From NCBI RefSeq assembly GCF_012769535.1, contig NZ_CP046565.1, positions 2,246,501-2,310,500 on the forward strand: a stretch of DNA of 64,000 nucleotides, read 5' to 3'. This DNA comes from Methylococcus geothermalis. GTDB lineage: Bacteria > Pseudomonadota > Gammaproteobacteria > Methylococcales > Methylococcaceae. The position numbers and the translations under genes were made by a program. Positions 9,327-18,416 of the stretch are shown in pieces. How positions within the stretch are numbered: the first letter of the stretch is position 1; every line of letters starts with the position of its first letter. The notes under the pieces were generated by a model. The model was not told the DNA's origin and ran no database searches. It saw nothing but the letters and a program-made list of their open reading frames with translations.

Positions 9327-10877
9327 ATGTCCGACGAAGAGTCAATCAAGACCCGGCTGAAGCTCCGGGCGGTGGCCGTCGATACGTACCGGGAAAACGT
9401 GGCCTACATGCACCGGGAATGCTCGGTGTACCGGGCGGAAGGCTTCCAAGCGCTGGCCAAGATCCGGGTTGGCTGCAACGGCAAGCAGATCGAGGCGGTG
9501 CTGAACGTGGTCGACGATATTTGCATCGTCGGTCCGGACGAACTGGGCCTTTCCGAACAAGCGTTTCAGCGCTTTGCCGAGCCGGCGGGGCAGCCGGTCA
9601 ACGTGGCCCAGGCCGAGCCGCCCTTGTCCATGGATGGAGTCAGGCGAAAGATCGGCGGGGAGCGGCTGGATTACGGCGACTATCAGGCCATCACCAGCGA
9701 CATCGCCAAGGGACGCTATTCCAAGATGGAAATGGCCGCGTTCCTGGTGGCGACCGGCCAGAACGGCCTCGATCGCGATGAAGTGCTGTCGCTGACCCGG
9801 GCGATGCTGGAAACCGGGGTGCGCCTGAACTGGAACGAGCCGCTGGTGGCCGACAAGCACTGCATCGGCGGTATTCCGGGCAACCGGACCTCCTTGCTGG
9901 TGGTGCCCATCGTGGCGGCGCATGGCATGCTGATCCCCAAGACGTCCAGCCGGGCGATCACCTCGCCCGCAGGGACGGCGGACACCATGGAAGTGCTCGC
10001 CCGCACCGACCTGGCGCCGGAGTCCCTCGACCGGCTGGTGCGGATGGAACGGGGCTGCCTGGCCTGGGGCGGCACCACCCGGCTGGCGCCGGTCGATGAC
10101 ATGCTGATATCCGTGGAGCGCCCCCTCGGCATCGACTCGCAAGGCCAGATGGTGGCCTCGATACTGTCGAAGAAGCTGGCTGCCGGCGCCACTCATCTGC
10201 TGCTGGACATCCCGGTCGGCCCCACCGCCAAGGTGCGGCAGATGCGCGATGCCATGAGCCTCAGAAAGCTTTTCGAATATGTCGGCGACCGCGTCGGCCT
10301 GCATTTGGAAGCCGTGATCACCGACGGCAGCCAGCCGATCGGCCGCGGCATCGGTCCGGTGCTGGAGGTGCGGGACGTCATGCAGGTGCTGGAAAACGAT
10401 CCGCAAGCGCCGGTCGATCTGCGCGAAAAATCCCTGCGCCTGGCCGGGCGTATCATCGAGTTCGATCCCGATGTCCGCGGCGGCTTCGGCTATTCGATCG
10501 CGCGCGACATCCTGGAATCGGGCCGGGCGCTCGCCAAGATGCAGAGGATCATCGACGCCCAGGGGCGACAGGAATTGCAACTGGAACCCGGGCGGCTGTG
10601 CTTCGACGTGCTCGCGGACCGAACCGGCATGGTGGTGGCGATCGATAATTTCTTCTTGGCGCAGACCGCCCGCCTGGCCGGCGCGCCGATCAGCAGGGGC
10701 GCCGGGGTGGATTTGTTGCACAAGCTGGGCGACATGGTGGAGGAGGGGCAACCGCTCTACCGGGTCTATGCGGAATTCCCCGCCAATTTCGAATTCGCTC
10801 ACGAGTTCACTCGTGTCAGAAGCGGCTACCGTATCGGCGACGCTCAGTCCCTCCGCAGACTGCACACGGAATTCTGA
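9327..10877 (+). CDS. NMP (AMP-type) phosphorylase / thymidine phosphorylase family
   Basis: A 516-residue protein of the pyrimidine-nucleoside phosphorylase fold. It has the extra N-terminal domain of about 80 residues found in archaeal AMP phosphorylases, then the helical alpha domain, and the phosphate/substrate loop [10 protein letters not shown], followed by [19 protein letters not shown]. These sequences match the NMP phosphorylase branch rather than the classical thymidine phosphorylase motif KHSTGGVGD. Expected reaction: NMP plus phosphate gives base plus ribose-1,5-bisphosphate; the generic label would be thymidine phosphorylase. The start at 9327 lies at the beginning of the conserved domain. 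The next gene, a PRPP-synthetase homologue, begins two bases after the stop, so they form an operon. Confidence 0.85.
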   Translation: MSDEESIKTRLKLRAVAVDTYRENVAYMHRECSVYRAEGFQALAKIRVGCNGKQIEAVLNVVDDICIVGPDELGLSEQAFQRFAEPAGQPVNVAQAEPPLSMDGVRRKIGGERLDYGDYQAITSDIAKGRYSKMEMAAFLVATGQNGLDRDEVLSLTRAMLETGVRLNWNEPLVADKHCIGGIPGNRTSLLVVPIVAAHGMLIPKTSSRAITSPAGTADTMEVLARTDLAPESLDRLVRMERGCLAWGGTTRLAPVDDMLISVERPLGIDSQGQMVASILSKKLAAGATHLLLDIPVGPTAKVRQMRDAMSLRKLFEYVGDRVGLHLEAVITDGSQPIGRGIGPVLEVRDVMQVLENDPQAPVDLREKSLRLAGRIIEFDPDVRGGFGYSIARDILESGRALAKMQRIIDAQGRQELQLEPGRLCFDVLADRTGMVVAIDNFFLAQTARLAGAPISRGAGVDLLHKLGDMVEEGQPLYRVYAEFPANFEFAHEFTRVRSGYRIGDAQSLRRLHTEF

Positions 10878-10879
10878 GC

Positions 10880-11758
10880 GTGATCGTCGCCGGCTTTGAG
10901 GAAACCTGCAGGCAGTCCCGCCAACTCGCCAAGGTGCTGGGCTGTCCCTGGCGCGAGATCGAAGTTCACCGTTTCCCCGACGGCGAAAGCCGGGTGAGGG
11001 TTCCGCCGGACGTACGCGGCACCGTGGTCGTACACCGCAGCCTCGACCGTCCCAACGATAAACTGGTGGAATTGGTGCTCGCCGCCGAGACCCTGCGTCG
11101 GCAGGGCTGCGACCGGCTGATCCTGGTGGCGCCTTATCTCTGCTACATGCGCCAGGACATCGCCTTTCATCCCGGTGAGGCCGTGGCCCAGAAGATCGTC
11201 GGGAGCATGTTGGCACGTTATTTCGATGCCCTGATTACCGTCGACCCCCATTTGCACCGGATCGACCGTCTGGAGCAGGCGGTGCCGCTGAAACAGGTCC
11301 GGAGTCTGTCATCGGCGACGCTCATCAGTCGCTATCTGGCGACAAATGAAAAGGCACGGCTGTTATTGGGGCCGGATCAGGAGTCCCGCCAATGGGTGGA
11401 GGCGATTGCACGGGAGGCGGGCCTGCCGTGCGCCGTCGCTTCGAAGCGACGGCTAGGGGATAGGGAGGTGGGCATCGCGCTCCCGCAGGAGATCGGGGAA
11501 TTCGATGCCGTGGTGCTGGTGGACGATGTCGCGAGTACTGGCACGACCTTGGCGGAAGCGGCACGGAAGCTCAGCGAGCGCGGTGCGATCAGAATCGATG
11601 TCGTCGTCACTCATGCCCTGTTCGCGGCTGATGCCTGGAACCGGCTCAAGCAGGCCGGCATCGGCGAGATCGCATCGACTGACAGCATCACTCATCCCAC
11701 CAACCGGATGTGTCTCGCACCTCTGTTGGCCGATGCGGTGCGAAAATGCGCGTTTTGA
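10880..11758 (+). CDS. Ribose-phosphate diphosphokinase (PRPP synthetase) homologue
   Basis: A 292-residue protein with a GTG start, about 20-25 residues shorter than canonical Prs. It has the duplicated type I phosphoribosyltransferase fold: the N-terminal HRFPDGESRVRVP segment, the metal/flexible-loop region PYLCYMRQD, the TVDPHLHR motif (classical enzymes have TVDLHS), and the PRPP-binding loop VVLVDDVASTGTTL (about 211-224). It is tightly coupled to the NMP phosphorylase gene, so it may work in a nucleotide-ribose salvage route rather than being the housekeeping Prs. The exact substrate (ribose-5-phosphate or ribose-1,5-bisphosphate) cannot be told from sequence. Confidence 0.82.
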   Translation: MIVAGFEETCRQSRQLAKVLGCPWREIEVHRFPDGESRVRVPPDVRGTVVVHRSLDRPNDKLVELVLAAETLRRQGCDRLILVAPYLCYMRQDIAFHPGEAVAQKIVGSMLARYFDALITVDPHLHRIDRLEQAVPLKQVRSLSSATLISRYLATNEKARLLLGPDQESRQWVEAIAREAGLPCAVASKRRLGDREVGIALPQEIGEFDAVVLVDDVASTGTTLAEAARKLSERGAIRIDVVVTHALFAADAWNRLKQAGIGEIASTDSITHPTNRMCLAPLLADAVRKCAF

Positions 11759-11786
11759 GCGGCCCCAAAGCAGCAGGAATCTTTCC

Positions 11787-13340
11787 TTGTACACATTTCG
11801 TTTTCCTTCGCTGTCGCTGAGCAAGCTGGTGCTCGGCGGCTTCGTGCTGGCGGCTCTGCCATTGCTGGTTGCCATCGGCTCGACCGTCAGCGCCGTCGAT
11901 GATCTTGCCGCGCAGTCTCGAAAAACCGTCTACTCCGTCGCCCAGCTCAGCCAGAAAAGCTTCATGCTGATGGAACGGCTAAGCGATCTGGAACGCAAGG
12001 GAAAGCAGCTTCTGGTCTTCGATGACGCGGATATGCGCAGTGCCTTCAAGGCCATGCATGAGCAAGTGCAGGATATCGTGCTGGACTTGCGGGTCCGAAC
12101 CGAGGACGAGCCGTTGACCGCCCAGCTCGATCAATTCGGATCGGACGAGGCCGCCGCTTATCAGAGCGTGGTGGAGGCTTACGAAAGCCGCAAGGCGAAA
12201 ACCCAAGGGCCGGTGCAGCGGCGAAGTTCGCAGGGGTCCTCGGCGGCGCTGGAGAAGTTCGACGGGGTGTTCCAGGCGCTCGGCATGAGGGCCCGCGCTC
12301 TGTCGCAAGCCTATACGGTGCTGATCGACGAGGATGTCGCAATGCTCGACGCGCATTCCAAAACGGTCCAGGACCGCATCCTGGTGCGCTCGGCGGTGCT
12401 GGTTCCCGGTGCCGCCTGCCTCGTCGCCCTGTTCACCGTTCTCATCACGCGCCCGATCCGGCAATTGGAGCACGCGATTCGCCAACTGGGGAGCGGCGAC
12501 TACCAACAGCCGGTCAGCGTGCGGGGACCGTCCGATCTGACGTTTCTCGGCGAACGCCTGGAATGGCTCAGGGGCCGCCTGAATGCGCTGGAAGAAGCCA
12601 AACAGCAGTTCATGCGGCATGTCTCGCACGAGGTCAAGACGCCGCTGGCGACCATACACGAGGGCACGGGACTGCTGGCGGACGAAATAGTGGGCGAGCT
12701 GAATCCGGAACAGAAGGAAATCACCCAGATCCTGGTCAGCAACACGCAACGGCTGGAGCGGCTGATTGCTGCGCTGATCAATTTCAGCCAGGCCAATGCC
12801 GATCCGGCGGCGCTCCGGCGCGAACCGGTGGACATGCATGCACTGGTGAGCGAAGTGCTGGACGAATACCAGTTGCGGCTCCGGGCGAACGAACTCCGGG
12901 TGGACTCGCATTTGGCGAAGATCGAAATCGAAGGCAATCGCGAACAGCTGCGCACCGTGGTCGACAATCTATTGTCCAACGCCGTCAAGTATTCCCCGGC
13001 CGGTGGCCTGATTTCGATACGGCTTTGCGCTCTGGATCATTACATGGAGCTCGAAGTCGGCGACCAGGGGCCGGGGATCGCGCCCGAAGAGCGGCAGCAG
13101 GTGTTCGAGCCGTTTTTCCAGGGAAGCAAAGGCCGGGAACTCGGAATCCCGGGGACGGGGCTCGGTCTGGCCATCGTCCGCGAATGCGTCATGAGTCATC
13201 ATGGCAGCGTCGAGCTGCTGGATGCGCCGGTGGGTAAGGGGACCCTGGTCAGGGTCAGAATCCCCTGGTGTGAAGAATCGGCGCCGCGGTTGCGCGTGCG
13301 AATATCGCTTCCTCGACAAGGAGAATCAGCCGATGTTTAA
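11787..13340 (+). CDS. Sensor histidine kinase, GlrK/QseE type
   Basis: A 517-residue inner-membrane kinase. The TTG start is supported by an AGGA site 8-9 bases upstream and by the absence of an in-frame ATG before the first membrane helix (LVLGGFVLAALPLLVAIG). A periplasmic helical sensor region extends to about residue 200, followed by TM2 (VLVPGAACLVALFTVLI), a HAMP-like segment, the H-box MRHVSHEVKTPL with His281, the N-box DNLLSNAVKYSP, and the G boxes DQGPGI and GTGLGLAIV. It is followed by a QseG-like lipoprotein and a sigma-54 regulator, which is the glrK-qseG-glrR arrangement of enteric bacteria. Confidence 0.88.
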   Translation: MYTFRFPSLSLSKLVLGGFVLAALPLLVAIGSTVSAVDDLAAQSRKTVYSVAQLSQKSFMLMERLSDLERKGKQLLVFDDADMRSAFKAMHEQVQDIVLDLRVRTEDEPLTAQLDQFGSDEAAAYQSVVEAYESRKAKTQGPVQRRSSQGSSAALEKFDGVFQALGMRARALSQAYTVLIDEDVAMLDAHSKTVQDRILVRSAVLVPGAACLVALFTVLITRPIRQLEHAIRQLGSGDYQQPVSVRGPSDLTFLGERLEWLRGRLNALEEAKQQFMRHVSHEVKTPLATIHEGTGLLADEIVGELNPEQKEITQILVSNTQRLERLIAALINFSQANADPAALRREPVDMHALVSEVLDEYQLRLRANELRVDSHLAKIEIEGNREQLRTVVDNLLSNAVKYSPAGGLISIRLCALDHYMELEVGDQGPGIAPEERQQVFEPFFQGSKGRELGIPGTGLGLAIVRECVMSHHGSVELLDAPVGKGTLVRVRIPWCEESAPRLRVRISLPRQGESADV

Positions 13341-13902
13341 GGCACATGTATTGCTTGTTTTGCTTGTTGGCCTACTGGCGGGATGTCAGTTGTGGCAGCC
13401 TGCGAAAGCTCCGGAACAGCCGGTTGCGGCTCCGCCGCGCGACTATGCCGCGATGGATCTGGACGCGCTGGTCCGGTATAGCGAAGACCTCAGCAAGATG
13501 ACGCCTGCCGAGCGTCTGCCGGAGTGCCAGCAGGTCGATCGCATGCAGGCATCCAATCCGCGCATGGGTTACCGGCTGCATCTGCTGCTGGCGCAGATGG
13601 TGACGGACGGATGCGGCGATGCCTCGATCACCCTGGGAAACATCAGGGTGGTGGCCAACGAAATCGAGGATGGGCGGGTCCGCGGCTGGCTGGCCTACCT
13701 GGGGGAACTGGTGTCCCGGTCCAACCAGGCGGCGGCGGAAAAGGCTGAGCTGGACAAACAGCTCAAAGAGGCTCAATCCGGCAAGCACAAGGTGCGCAAG
13801 GATGCCAAGGCCAAGGACAGCAAGATCCAGAGCCTGGAAAACGAAGTCGAAGAATTGCGTAGCAAGCTGAATACGCTCAAGTCGATCGAGCAGAAACTAT
13901 AG
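13333..13902 (+). CDS. QseG-like outer membrane lipoprotein
   Basis: A 189-residue lipoprotein: signal MFKAHVLLVLLVGLLAGC with lipobox LAGC, a Pro/Ala-rich linker, a helical middle region, and a C-terminal coiled coil (from about residue 135, rich in Lys/Glu: LDKQLKEAQSGKHKVRKD). It starts 8 bases inside the kinase gene and ends 20 bases before the response-regulator gene. In enteric bacteria the protein at this position (QseG) connects the GlrK/QseE sensor to envelope state. The assignment rests on position and architecture rather than on clear motif identity. Confidence 0.75.
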   Translation: MFKAHVLLVLLVGLLAGCQLWQPAKAPEQPVAAPPRDYAAMDLDALVRYSEDLSKMTPAERLPECQQVDRMQASNPRMGYRLHLLLAQMVTDGCGDASITLGNIRVVANEIEDGRVRGWLAYLGELVSRSNQAAAEKAELDKQLKEAQSGKHKVRKDAKAKDSKIQSLENEVEELRSKLNTLKSIEQKL

Positions 13903-13922
13903 CGGTCAGGATTTTTCAAACG

Positions 13923-15305
13923 ATGAGTGAAATGCGCAAGCGAGTGTTGCTGGTGGACGACGACCCGGATCTGTTGCGGCTGATCGGGCTGCGCCTGACG
14001 GCTGCGGGGTTCGACGTGGCCAAGGCCGCGAACGGCCAGTCGGCCCTGTCCCAGATAGCAGTGTTCCGGCCGCACGTCGTCGTGACCGATCTCAGGATGG
14101 ACGGCATGGACGGCATGGCGTTGTTCGATGCCCTGAATGAACGCCATCCCACCCTGCCGGTGATCATCATGACGGCGCACGGCACCATCAACGACGCCGT
14201 CGCCGCAACCCGTCGGGGGGTGTTCGGCTTCGTCACCAAGCCGGTCGACAAGAACGAGCTGATCCAGCACATTTCCGAGGCGATCCGTATCAACGGAAAC
14301 ACGGCGGTGATTCCCGACAAGGAGGAATGGCGCTCGCGAATCGTCACGCAGAGCCCGCTGATGGAAGAGGTTCTGGGGCAGGCCCAGCGGGTGGCTCAGA
14401 ACCGCGCCAGCGTGTTCATCGGCGGCGAGAGCGGCACCGGCAAGGAGCTTCTGGCGCGGGCCATTCACGACTTGAGCCCTCGCGCCAAGGCGCCGTTCGT
14501 AGCCGTCAACTGCAGCGCCATTCCTGAAAATCTGCTCGAATCCGAACTGTTCGGTTATCGCAAGGGGGCGTTTACCGGCGCGACGCGCGACCATCAGGGA
14601 CTGTTCAAGGCCGCCGACGGCGGCACGCTGTTTCTGGATGAGGTGGGCGACATGCCGAAATCGTTCCAGGTGAAGCTGCTTCGTGCCCTGCAGGAGATGA
14701 AGGTGCGCCCGGTCGGAGCGACCCATGACGAAGCGGTCGATGTACGCGTCATCTCGGCCACTCACGTCGACCTCGAACAGGCGATGGCGGAGGGCAACTT
14801 CCGTGAGGACCTGTATTACCGGCTCAACGTGGTGACCCTGTTGCTGCCGCCGCTGGTCAAGCGTCCGGAGGACATCCCCTTGCTGGCGATGCATTTCCTG
14901 CGGGAATTGGTGAAATCCTACGGGGACCAGGTCAAGGGCTTCTCGCCCGAGGCCATGGAATCCCTGGTGAATTTCCAGTGGCCCGGCAATGTTCGCCAGT
15001 TGCGCAACGTCGTCGAACAGTGCGTAGCGCTCTCGACCACGCCTTTGATCCCGGTCACCCTGGTGCAGAGGGCCTTGAGGGAAGCTCCGTCGTCGTTCCC
15101 TTCGCTGCAGGAGGCGCGGGACCAGTTCGAGCTCAACTACCTCATCCGCCTGCTGCAAATGACCAAGGGCAACGTCACCCAGGCCGCCCGTCTGGCCAAG
15201 CGCAACCGTACCGAGTTCTACCGGCTGCTGAGCCGCCACGGGATGAACCCGGCGATGTTCAAGGGGGGCGGAGAGGCGGTGGGCGATGCGCCGCAGTCTT
15301 CGTGA
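13923..15305 (+). CDS. glrR: Sigma-54-dependent response regulator, GlrR/QseF type
   Basis: A 460-residue NtrC-family activator. The receiver domain (residues 1-125) has the acidic pocket VDDD, phosphoacceptor Asp56 in VTDLRMDG and Lys107 in TKPVD. The AAA+ domain (about 140-370) has Walker A GESGTGKE (169-176), the sigma-54 contact loop GAFTGA (216-221) and Walker B LFLDEVGD (Asp240/Glu241). The C-terminus is a Fis-type helix-turn-helix (GNVTQAARLAKRNRTEFYRLL). As last gene of the kinase-lipoprotein-regulator operon it should be phosphorylated by the upstream kinase. Its targets are not visible here; in enteric bacteria GlrR drives the small RNA glmY. Confidence 0.92.
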   Translation: MSEMRKRVLLVDDDPDLLRLIGLRLTAAGFDVAKAANGQSALSQIAVFRPHVVVTDLRMDGMDGMALFDALNERHPTLPVIIMTAHGTINDAVAATRRGVFGFVTKPVDKNELIQHISEAIRINGNTAVIPDKEEWRSRIVTQSPLMEEVLGQAQRVAQNRASVFIGGESGTGKELLARAIHDLSPRAKAPFVAVNCSAIPENLLESELFGYRKGAFTGATRDHQGLFKAADGGTLFLDEVGDMPKSFQVKLLRALQEMKVRPVGATHDEAVDVRVISATHVDLEQAMAEGNFREDLYYRLNVVTLLLPPLVKRPEDIPLLAMHFLRELVKSYGDQVKGFSPEAMESLVNFQWPGNVRQLRNVVEQCVALSTTPLIPVTLVQRALREAPSSFPSLQEARDQFELNYLIRLLQMTKGNVTQAARLAKRNRTEFYRLLSRHGMNPAMFKGGGEAVGDAPQSS

Positions 15306-15341
15306 TATTCTCAGGACTCGGTTTTCTCGCCTGATCCCACT

Positions 15342-16103
15342 ATGAGCAATTCCCTATCGCAGATAACGGCGGCCGATTTCCGCCGCCTGAATTCACCCGC
15401 GACGGCAATCCGCTATCTGGTCGTGGGCCTGACATGGCTGACCCAACCCGGTCTCCGGCGCTATGTCTGGATCCCCCTGGTTATAAACCTGATCCTGTAC
15501 AGCCTGGGTTTGTGGCTGGGGATTCGCTATTTTTCCGCATTCCTGAACTGGATGTTGCCGGGGTGGCTGGATTTCATGCGTTGGCTGCTGTGGCCCGTGT
15601 TCGCCATCGGGTTCTTCACGGTGATGTATTTCACCTTCTCCGTGCTGGCCAACATCATCGGATCGCCGTTCTATGGCGTTCTGGCCGAGCGCACGGCGGA
15701 ACTGGCGACTGGCCGCCGGATGGAGCGAACCGAAACGCCGGGGAGGACCGCCATGCTGGACGGACTCCGGAGCGAATGGCGGCGCTTGGCCTATCTGGGG
15801 CTACGCGTCGTGCCCCTGGCCATAGTGTTCCTGATTCCGGTCGTCAACCTCGCCGCTCCGATCTTGTGGATGGTTTTCAATGCCTGGTTCATGGCGCTGG
15901 AATACACGGCCTATCCGCTGGAAGCGCGCGGCTGCGACTTCGATCGCCAGCGCGAACTGCTGGGCCGGTTCCGGATTGGCGCGGCGACGTTCGGCGGGAC
16001 GGTCATGCTGGCACAAACGATTCCGCTTCTGAACGTCTTCGCCGCACCGGCGGCCGTCATCGGCGCGACCTTGTATCTGCTGGAACTGCCGGTAGAGGAC
16101 TAG
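15342..16103 (+). CDS. cysZ: CysZ/EI24-family membrane protein (probable sulfate permease)
   Basis: A 253-residue polytopic membrane protein of the CysZ family, which in enteric bacteria imports sulfate for cysteine synthesis. Hydrophobic segments lie near residues 42-62, 83-105, 148-180 and 215-245. Family-like segments are FFTVMYFTFSVLANIIGSPF and the RELLGRFRIGAATFGG region near the end. Length is normal. It begins 37 bases after the response-regulator gene and may be co-transcribed. Its last 47 bases overlap the convergent mtaB gene. No other cysteine-synthesis gene is nearby. Confidence 0.8.
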   Translation: MSNSLSQITAADFRRLNSPATAIRYLVVGLTWLTQPGLRRYVWIPLVINLILYSLGLWLGIRYFSAFLNWMLPGWLDFMRWLLWPVFAIGFFTVMYFTFSVLANIIGSPFYGVLAERTAELATGRRMERTETPGRTAMLDGLRSEWRRLAYLGLRVVPLAIVFLIPVVNLAAPILWMVFNAWFMALEYTAYPLEARGCDFDRQRELLGRFRIGAATFGGTVMLAQTIPLLNVFAAPAAVIGATLYLLELPVED

Positions 16104-17367
16104 GCGGCTCGCACCAGAGAAATTCGCCGGAAACATCGACCTTCGCGAGCCGAGCCTGCAGAATGCGGTTGGCCAGTTCGGTTTCCGGCGCCTGCGCGGC
16201 GACGCGGAGGTAGTTCGGCGTGTAGCCCCGGTCCACACCGTCTCTCCGGTTCTCCCACAGCACCGGCATTTCCCGTCCGGTAAAACGGTCGAACGTCGCC
16301 CGCTTCTCTGCCCGGGCCAGGGCGTGCAGAGCCCGGCTGCGTTCTTTCTTCACCTCGGCCGCAACCTGGCCGTCCATCGCCGCGGCTTTCGTGCCCTCGC
16401 GAAGGGAGTAAGTGAAGATATGGATATCGCCGAAAGCCAAGGTCTCGATGAACCGCAGGCTTTCCTCCCATTCCCGCTCGGTTTCACCCGGAAACCCGAC
16501 GATGATGTCGGTGGTGATGTTGATGTCCGGGACTTGCCGTCGGGCGTCTGCCACCAGATGCGCGAACTCCGCCGACTTGCAGCGCCGCGCCATGCGCTTG
16601 AGCACCGCATCGCTCCCGCTCTGCAGCGGTAGGTGCAGATGCGGCATGAAGCGGGGATTATCGAAAAGCTCGAAGAAGCCTTGCGGCAGGTCCCAGGGTT
16701 CCAGTGAGCCCAAACGCAGGCGCGGAATGTCGGTTTCCTGCAGAATAGAGCGGATCAGAGCGTCCAGCGGAATACCGAGGTCGCTGCCGTAGCCGCCGAG
16801 ATGCACGCCCGTCAGCACCACCTCCTGCACGCCTTCCTCCTGCAAACGCCGGATCTCCCGCACGATTTCCGCCGGCGGGCGGCTGCGTTCCTCGCCTCGC
16901 GCCACGGTGACGATGCAGAAGGTGCAGCGGTAGCGGCAACCGTCCTGTACCTTGACGAAGGCGCGCTGACGGCCCAGCGCAAACAACGCCGCCTCGCCGG
17001 GCTCGGTGGAAAATTCGGGCATGGCCACGAGATCGAGTTCCCGGCCGGCGATTTCGACCAAGCGAGATTTGTCGGCATTGCCGATCACGAGATCGACGCC
17101 GAGCGCTGCTGCCTCGTCCCGGTGCAGGGTGGCGTAGCAGCCGCTCAGCACGAGGCGGGCGCGCGGATTGTGGCGCTGGGCACGCCGAATCGTCTGCCTG
17201 GATTTGCGGACGGCTTCTGCAGTGACGGCGCAGGAATTCAGCACGACGACATCGGCATCGACGGCCTCGTCGACAAGGCGGTGCCCGCCGGCTTGGAATT
17301 CGCGTGCCCAGCTTTCCAGTTCCGCCTCGTTCAGACGACAGCCCAGGGTTTGAAGATGGATTCGCAT
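16057..17367 (-). CDS. mtaB: tRNA t6A37 methylthiotransferase MtaB
   Basis: A 436-residue radical-SAM methylthiotransferase that would convert t6A37 to ms2t6A37 in tRNAs reading ANN codons. The N-terminal UPF0004 domain carries Cys10, Cys46 and Cys77 for the auxiliary iron-sulfur cluster. The radical-SAM motif is CRYRCTFC (Cys144, Cys148, Cys151), and a C-terminal TRAM domain starts near 370. The segments THE-like GVHLGGYGSDLG and LHLPLQSGSDAVLKRM are typical of the MtaB/MiaB group, and the short QTLGCRLNEAE start points to MtaB rather than MiaB. The 3' end overlaps cysZ by 47 bases, tail to tail. Confidence 0.9.
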   Translation of the reverse strand: MRIHLQTLGCRLNEAELESWAREFQAGGHRLVDEAVDADVVVLNSCAVTAEAVRKSRQTIRRAQRHNPRARLVLSGCYATLHRDEAAALGVDLVIGNADKSRLVEIAGRELDLVAMPEFSTEPGEAALFALGRQRAFVKVQDGCRYRCTFCIVTVARGEERSRPPAEIVREIRRLQEEGVQEVVLTGVHLGGYGSDLGIPLDALIRSILQETDIPRLRLGSLEPWDLPQGFFELFDNPRFMPHLHLPLQSGSDAVLKRMARRCKSAEFAHLVADARRQVPDINITTDIIVGFPGETEREWEESLRFIETLAFGDIHIFTYSLREGTKAAAMDGQVAAEVKKERSRALHALARAEKRATFDRFTGREMPVLWENRRDGVDRGYTPNYLRVAAQAPETELANRILQARLAKVDVSGEFLWCEPPSPLPAVPADTRSRR

Positions 17368-17395
17368 AAGGGATCGAATGACGGAAGAATGCCGC

Positions 17396-18157
17396 TCAGT
17401 CTTCGTCGGAGCGGCTGGCCTGCGTGGTCGGTGCGAAGTTACGGTAATCGATGGACAGCTTGAGTCCGATGAATTTTCCTGTGAATTTCAGCAAGGTTTT
17501 GCTGGCCGGATCGAACCAGAACCTCGCCAGCGCGAAGCGCCGGTTGCCTTCTTCGTCCTCGATATGGGGCGTGTTCACGCGGTATCGGTAGACCCAAAGC
17601 CGCCCGTCCTCGTGATCCAGTTCCAGCGCGGGCTGCCCCAATCCCGCCTTCACGCGAGCCTGGTTGGGCAGCTCCGCGGTGATGTGCGGCAGGTGCTTTG
17701 GGTCGACCTTGAGTTGGCGCTGATCCTGAAAAATTTCGCCTTTGCCCAGCGATCGCAAGGACGCCTCCAAGAACTGTGGCGGAGCGGCCGCCAGGAAAGG
17801 TGGCGGAAAATCCCACACCTCCAGCCGTGATTTCGAGTTGAAACTCAGCACGAACTCCAAATCGTAGTGGCCGGGGTCCGGTTTCCCGTTCATATCGACT
17901 TTCTCGAACAGCACATGCCAGCGGCTGCCCTTGGGCAGGGCTTCGACACGAGTCGGCTCCATCCGCGTCAGTTCGCGGAAGTCGTCGGCGTAGAGCACCG
18001 GGTGCAGAAACTCCACCAGGAGATGATCCGTCGTAACCACCTTGAAATGACTGTCGAAATCGTCGAGCTGGTTCTTCACTTCAAGCAGGCGGAGCCAGAC
18101 GCACCCCACGAGCATGAGCGCCACGGCCAGAACGGAGCAACGCGGAAGAAAGCGCAT
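17396..18157 (-). CDS. Uncharacterised lipoprotein
   Basis: A 253-residue protein with a lipoprotein signal (MRFLPRCSVLAVALMLVGC, lipobox LVGC, lipid on Cys19). The mature part is a soluble beta-rich domain with segments such as HYDLEFVLSFNSKSRLEVW, RLWVYRYRVNTPHIEDEEGN and RFWFDPASKTLLKFTGKFIG, the last suggesting a calycin-like or LolA-like strand pattern. I recognise no family. It lies 28 bases upstream of mtaB on the same strand and is likely co-transcribed with it. Probably periplasmic, membrane-anchored. Confidence 0.75.
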   Translation of the reverse strand: MRFLPRCSVLAVALMLVGCVWLRLLEVKNQLDDFDSHFKVVTTDHLLVEFLHPVLYADDFRELTRMEPTRVEALPKGSRWHVLFEKVDMNGKPDPGHYDLEFVLSFNSKSRLEVWDFPPPFLAAAPPQFLEASLRSLGKGEIFQDQRQLKVDPKHLPHITAELPNQARVKAGLGQPALELDHEDGRLWVYRYRVNTPHIEDEEGNRRFALARFWFDPASKTLLKFTGKFIGLKLSIDYRNFAPTTQASRSDED

Positions 18158-18261
18158 GATGCGGTCATCGAAGCAAACATCGAAAAACCATTGTCCGCCT
18201 CGGGGAACATCGGGTCAATGCGACAACCCCGCCTGACGCGCCGAACAGCTGTCAAAGCAGC

Positions 18262-18290
18262 TTGCTCCACTCGTTCATCAAATCTATAAT
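18262..18290 (+). promoter_or_regulatory. Sigma-70 promoter of tRNA-Lys
   Basis: TTGCTC (18262-18267), a 17-base spacer and a perfect TATAAT (18285-18290) lie 10 bases upstream of the tRNA-Lys 5' end. Spacing and -10 match a sigma-70 promoter; the -35 matches only TTG. Confidence 0.7.
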
Positions 18291-18300
18291 GGATCACTTC

Positions 18301-18373
18301 GGGCCGTTAGCTCAGTCGGTAGAGCATTGCACTTTTAATGCAGTGGTCATTGGTTCGAATCCAATACGGCCCA
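18301..18373 (+). tRNA. tRNA-Lys (anticodon TTT)
   Basis: The acceptor stem GGGCCGT (18301-18307) pairs with ACGGCCC (18366-18372), with discriminator A18373. The D-arm is TAGCTCAGTCGGTAGAGCA, the anticodon stem-loop TTGCA-CTTTTAA-TGCAG presents anticodon TTT, and the T-loop TTCGAAT is standard. The 3' CCA is not encoded (ACA follows). A promoter lies just upstream and a terminator just downstream, so this is a single-tRNA transcript. Confidence 0.97.
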
Positions 18374-18383
18374 CAGATAAAAC

Positions 18384-18416
18384 AAAGGGTTAGGCGAAAG
18401 CTTAACCCTTTTTTAT
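18384..18416 (+). terminator. Rho-independent terminator of tRNA-Lys
   Basis: A 12-bp stem (AAAGGGTTAGGC with GCTTAACCCTTT, one G-T pair) closes a GAAA tetraloop at 18396-18399 and is followed by a T-rich tail. It starts 11 bases after the tRNA. Confidence 0.92.

Noticed and set aside
16324-17463. Plus-strand frames opposite mtaB
   Set aside because: mtaB shows all expected cysteines on the minus strand; these frames are shadows.
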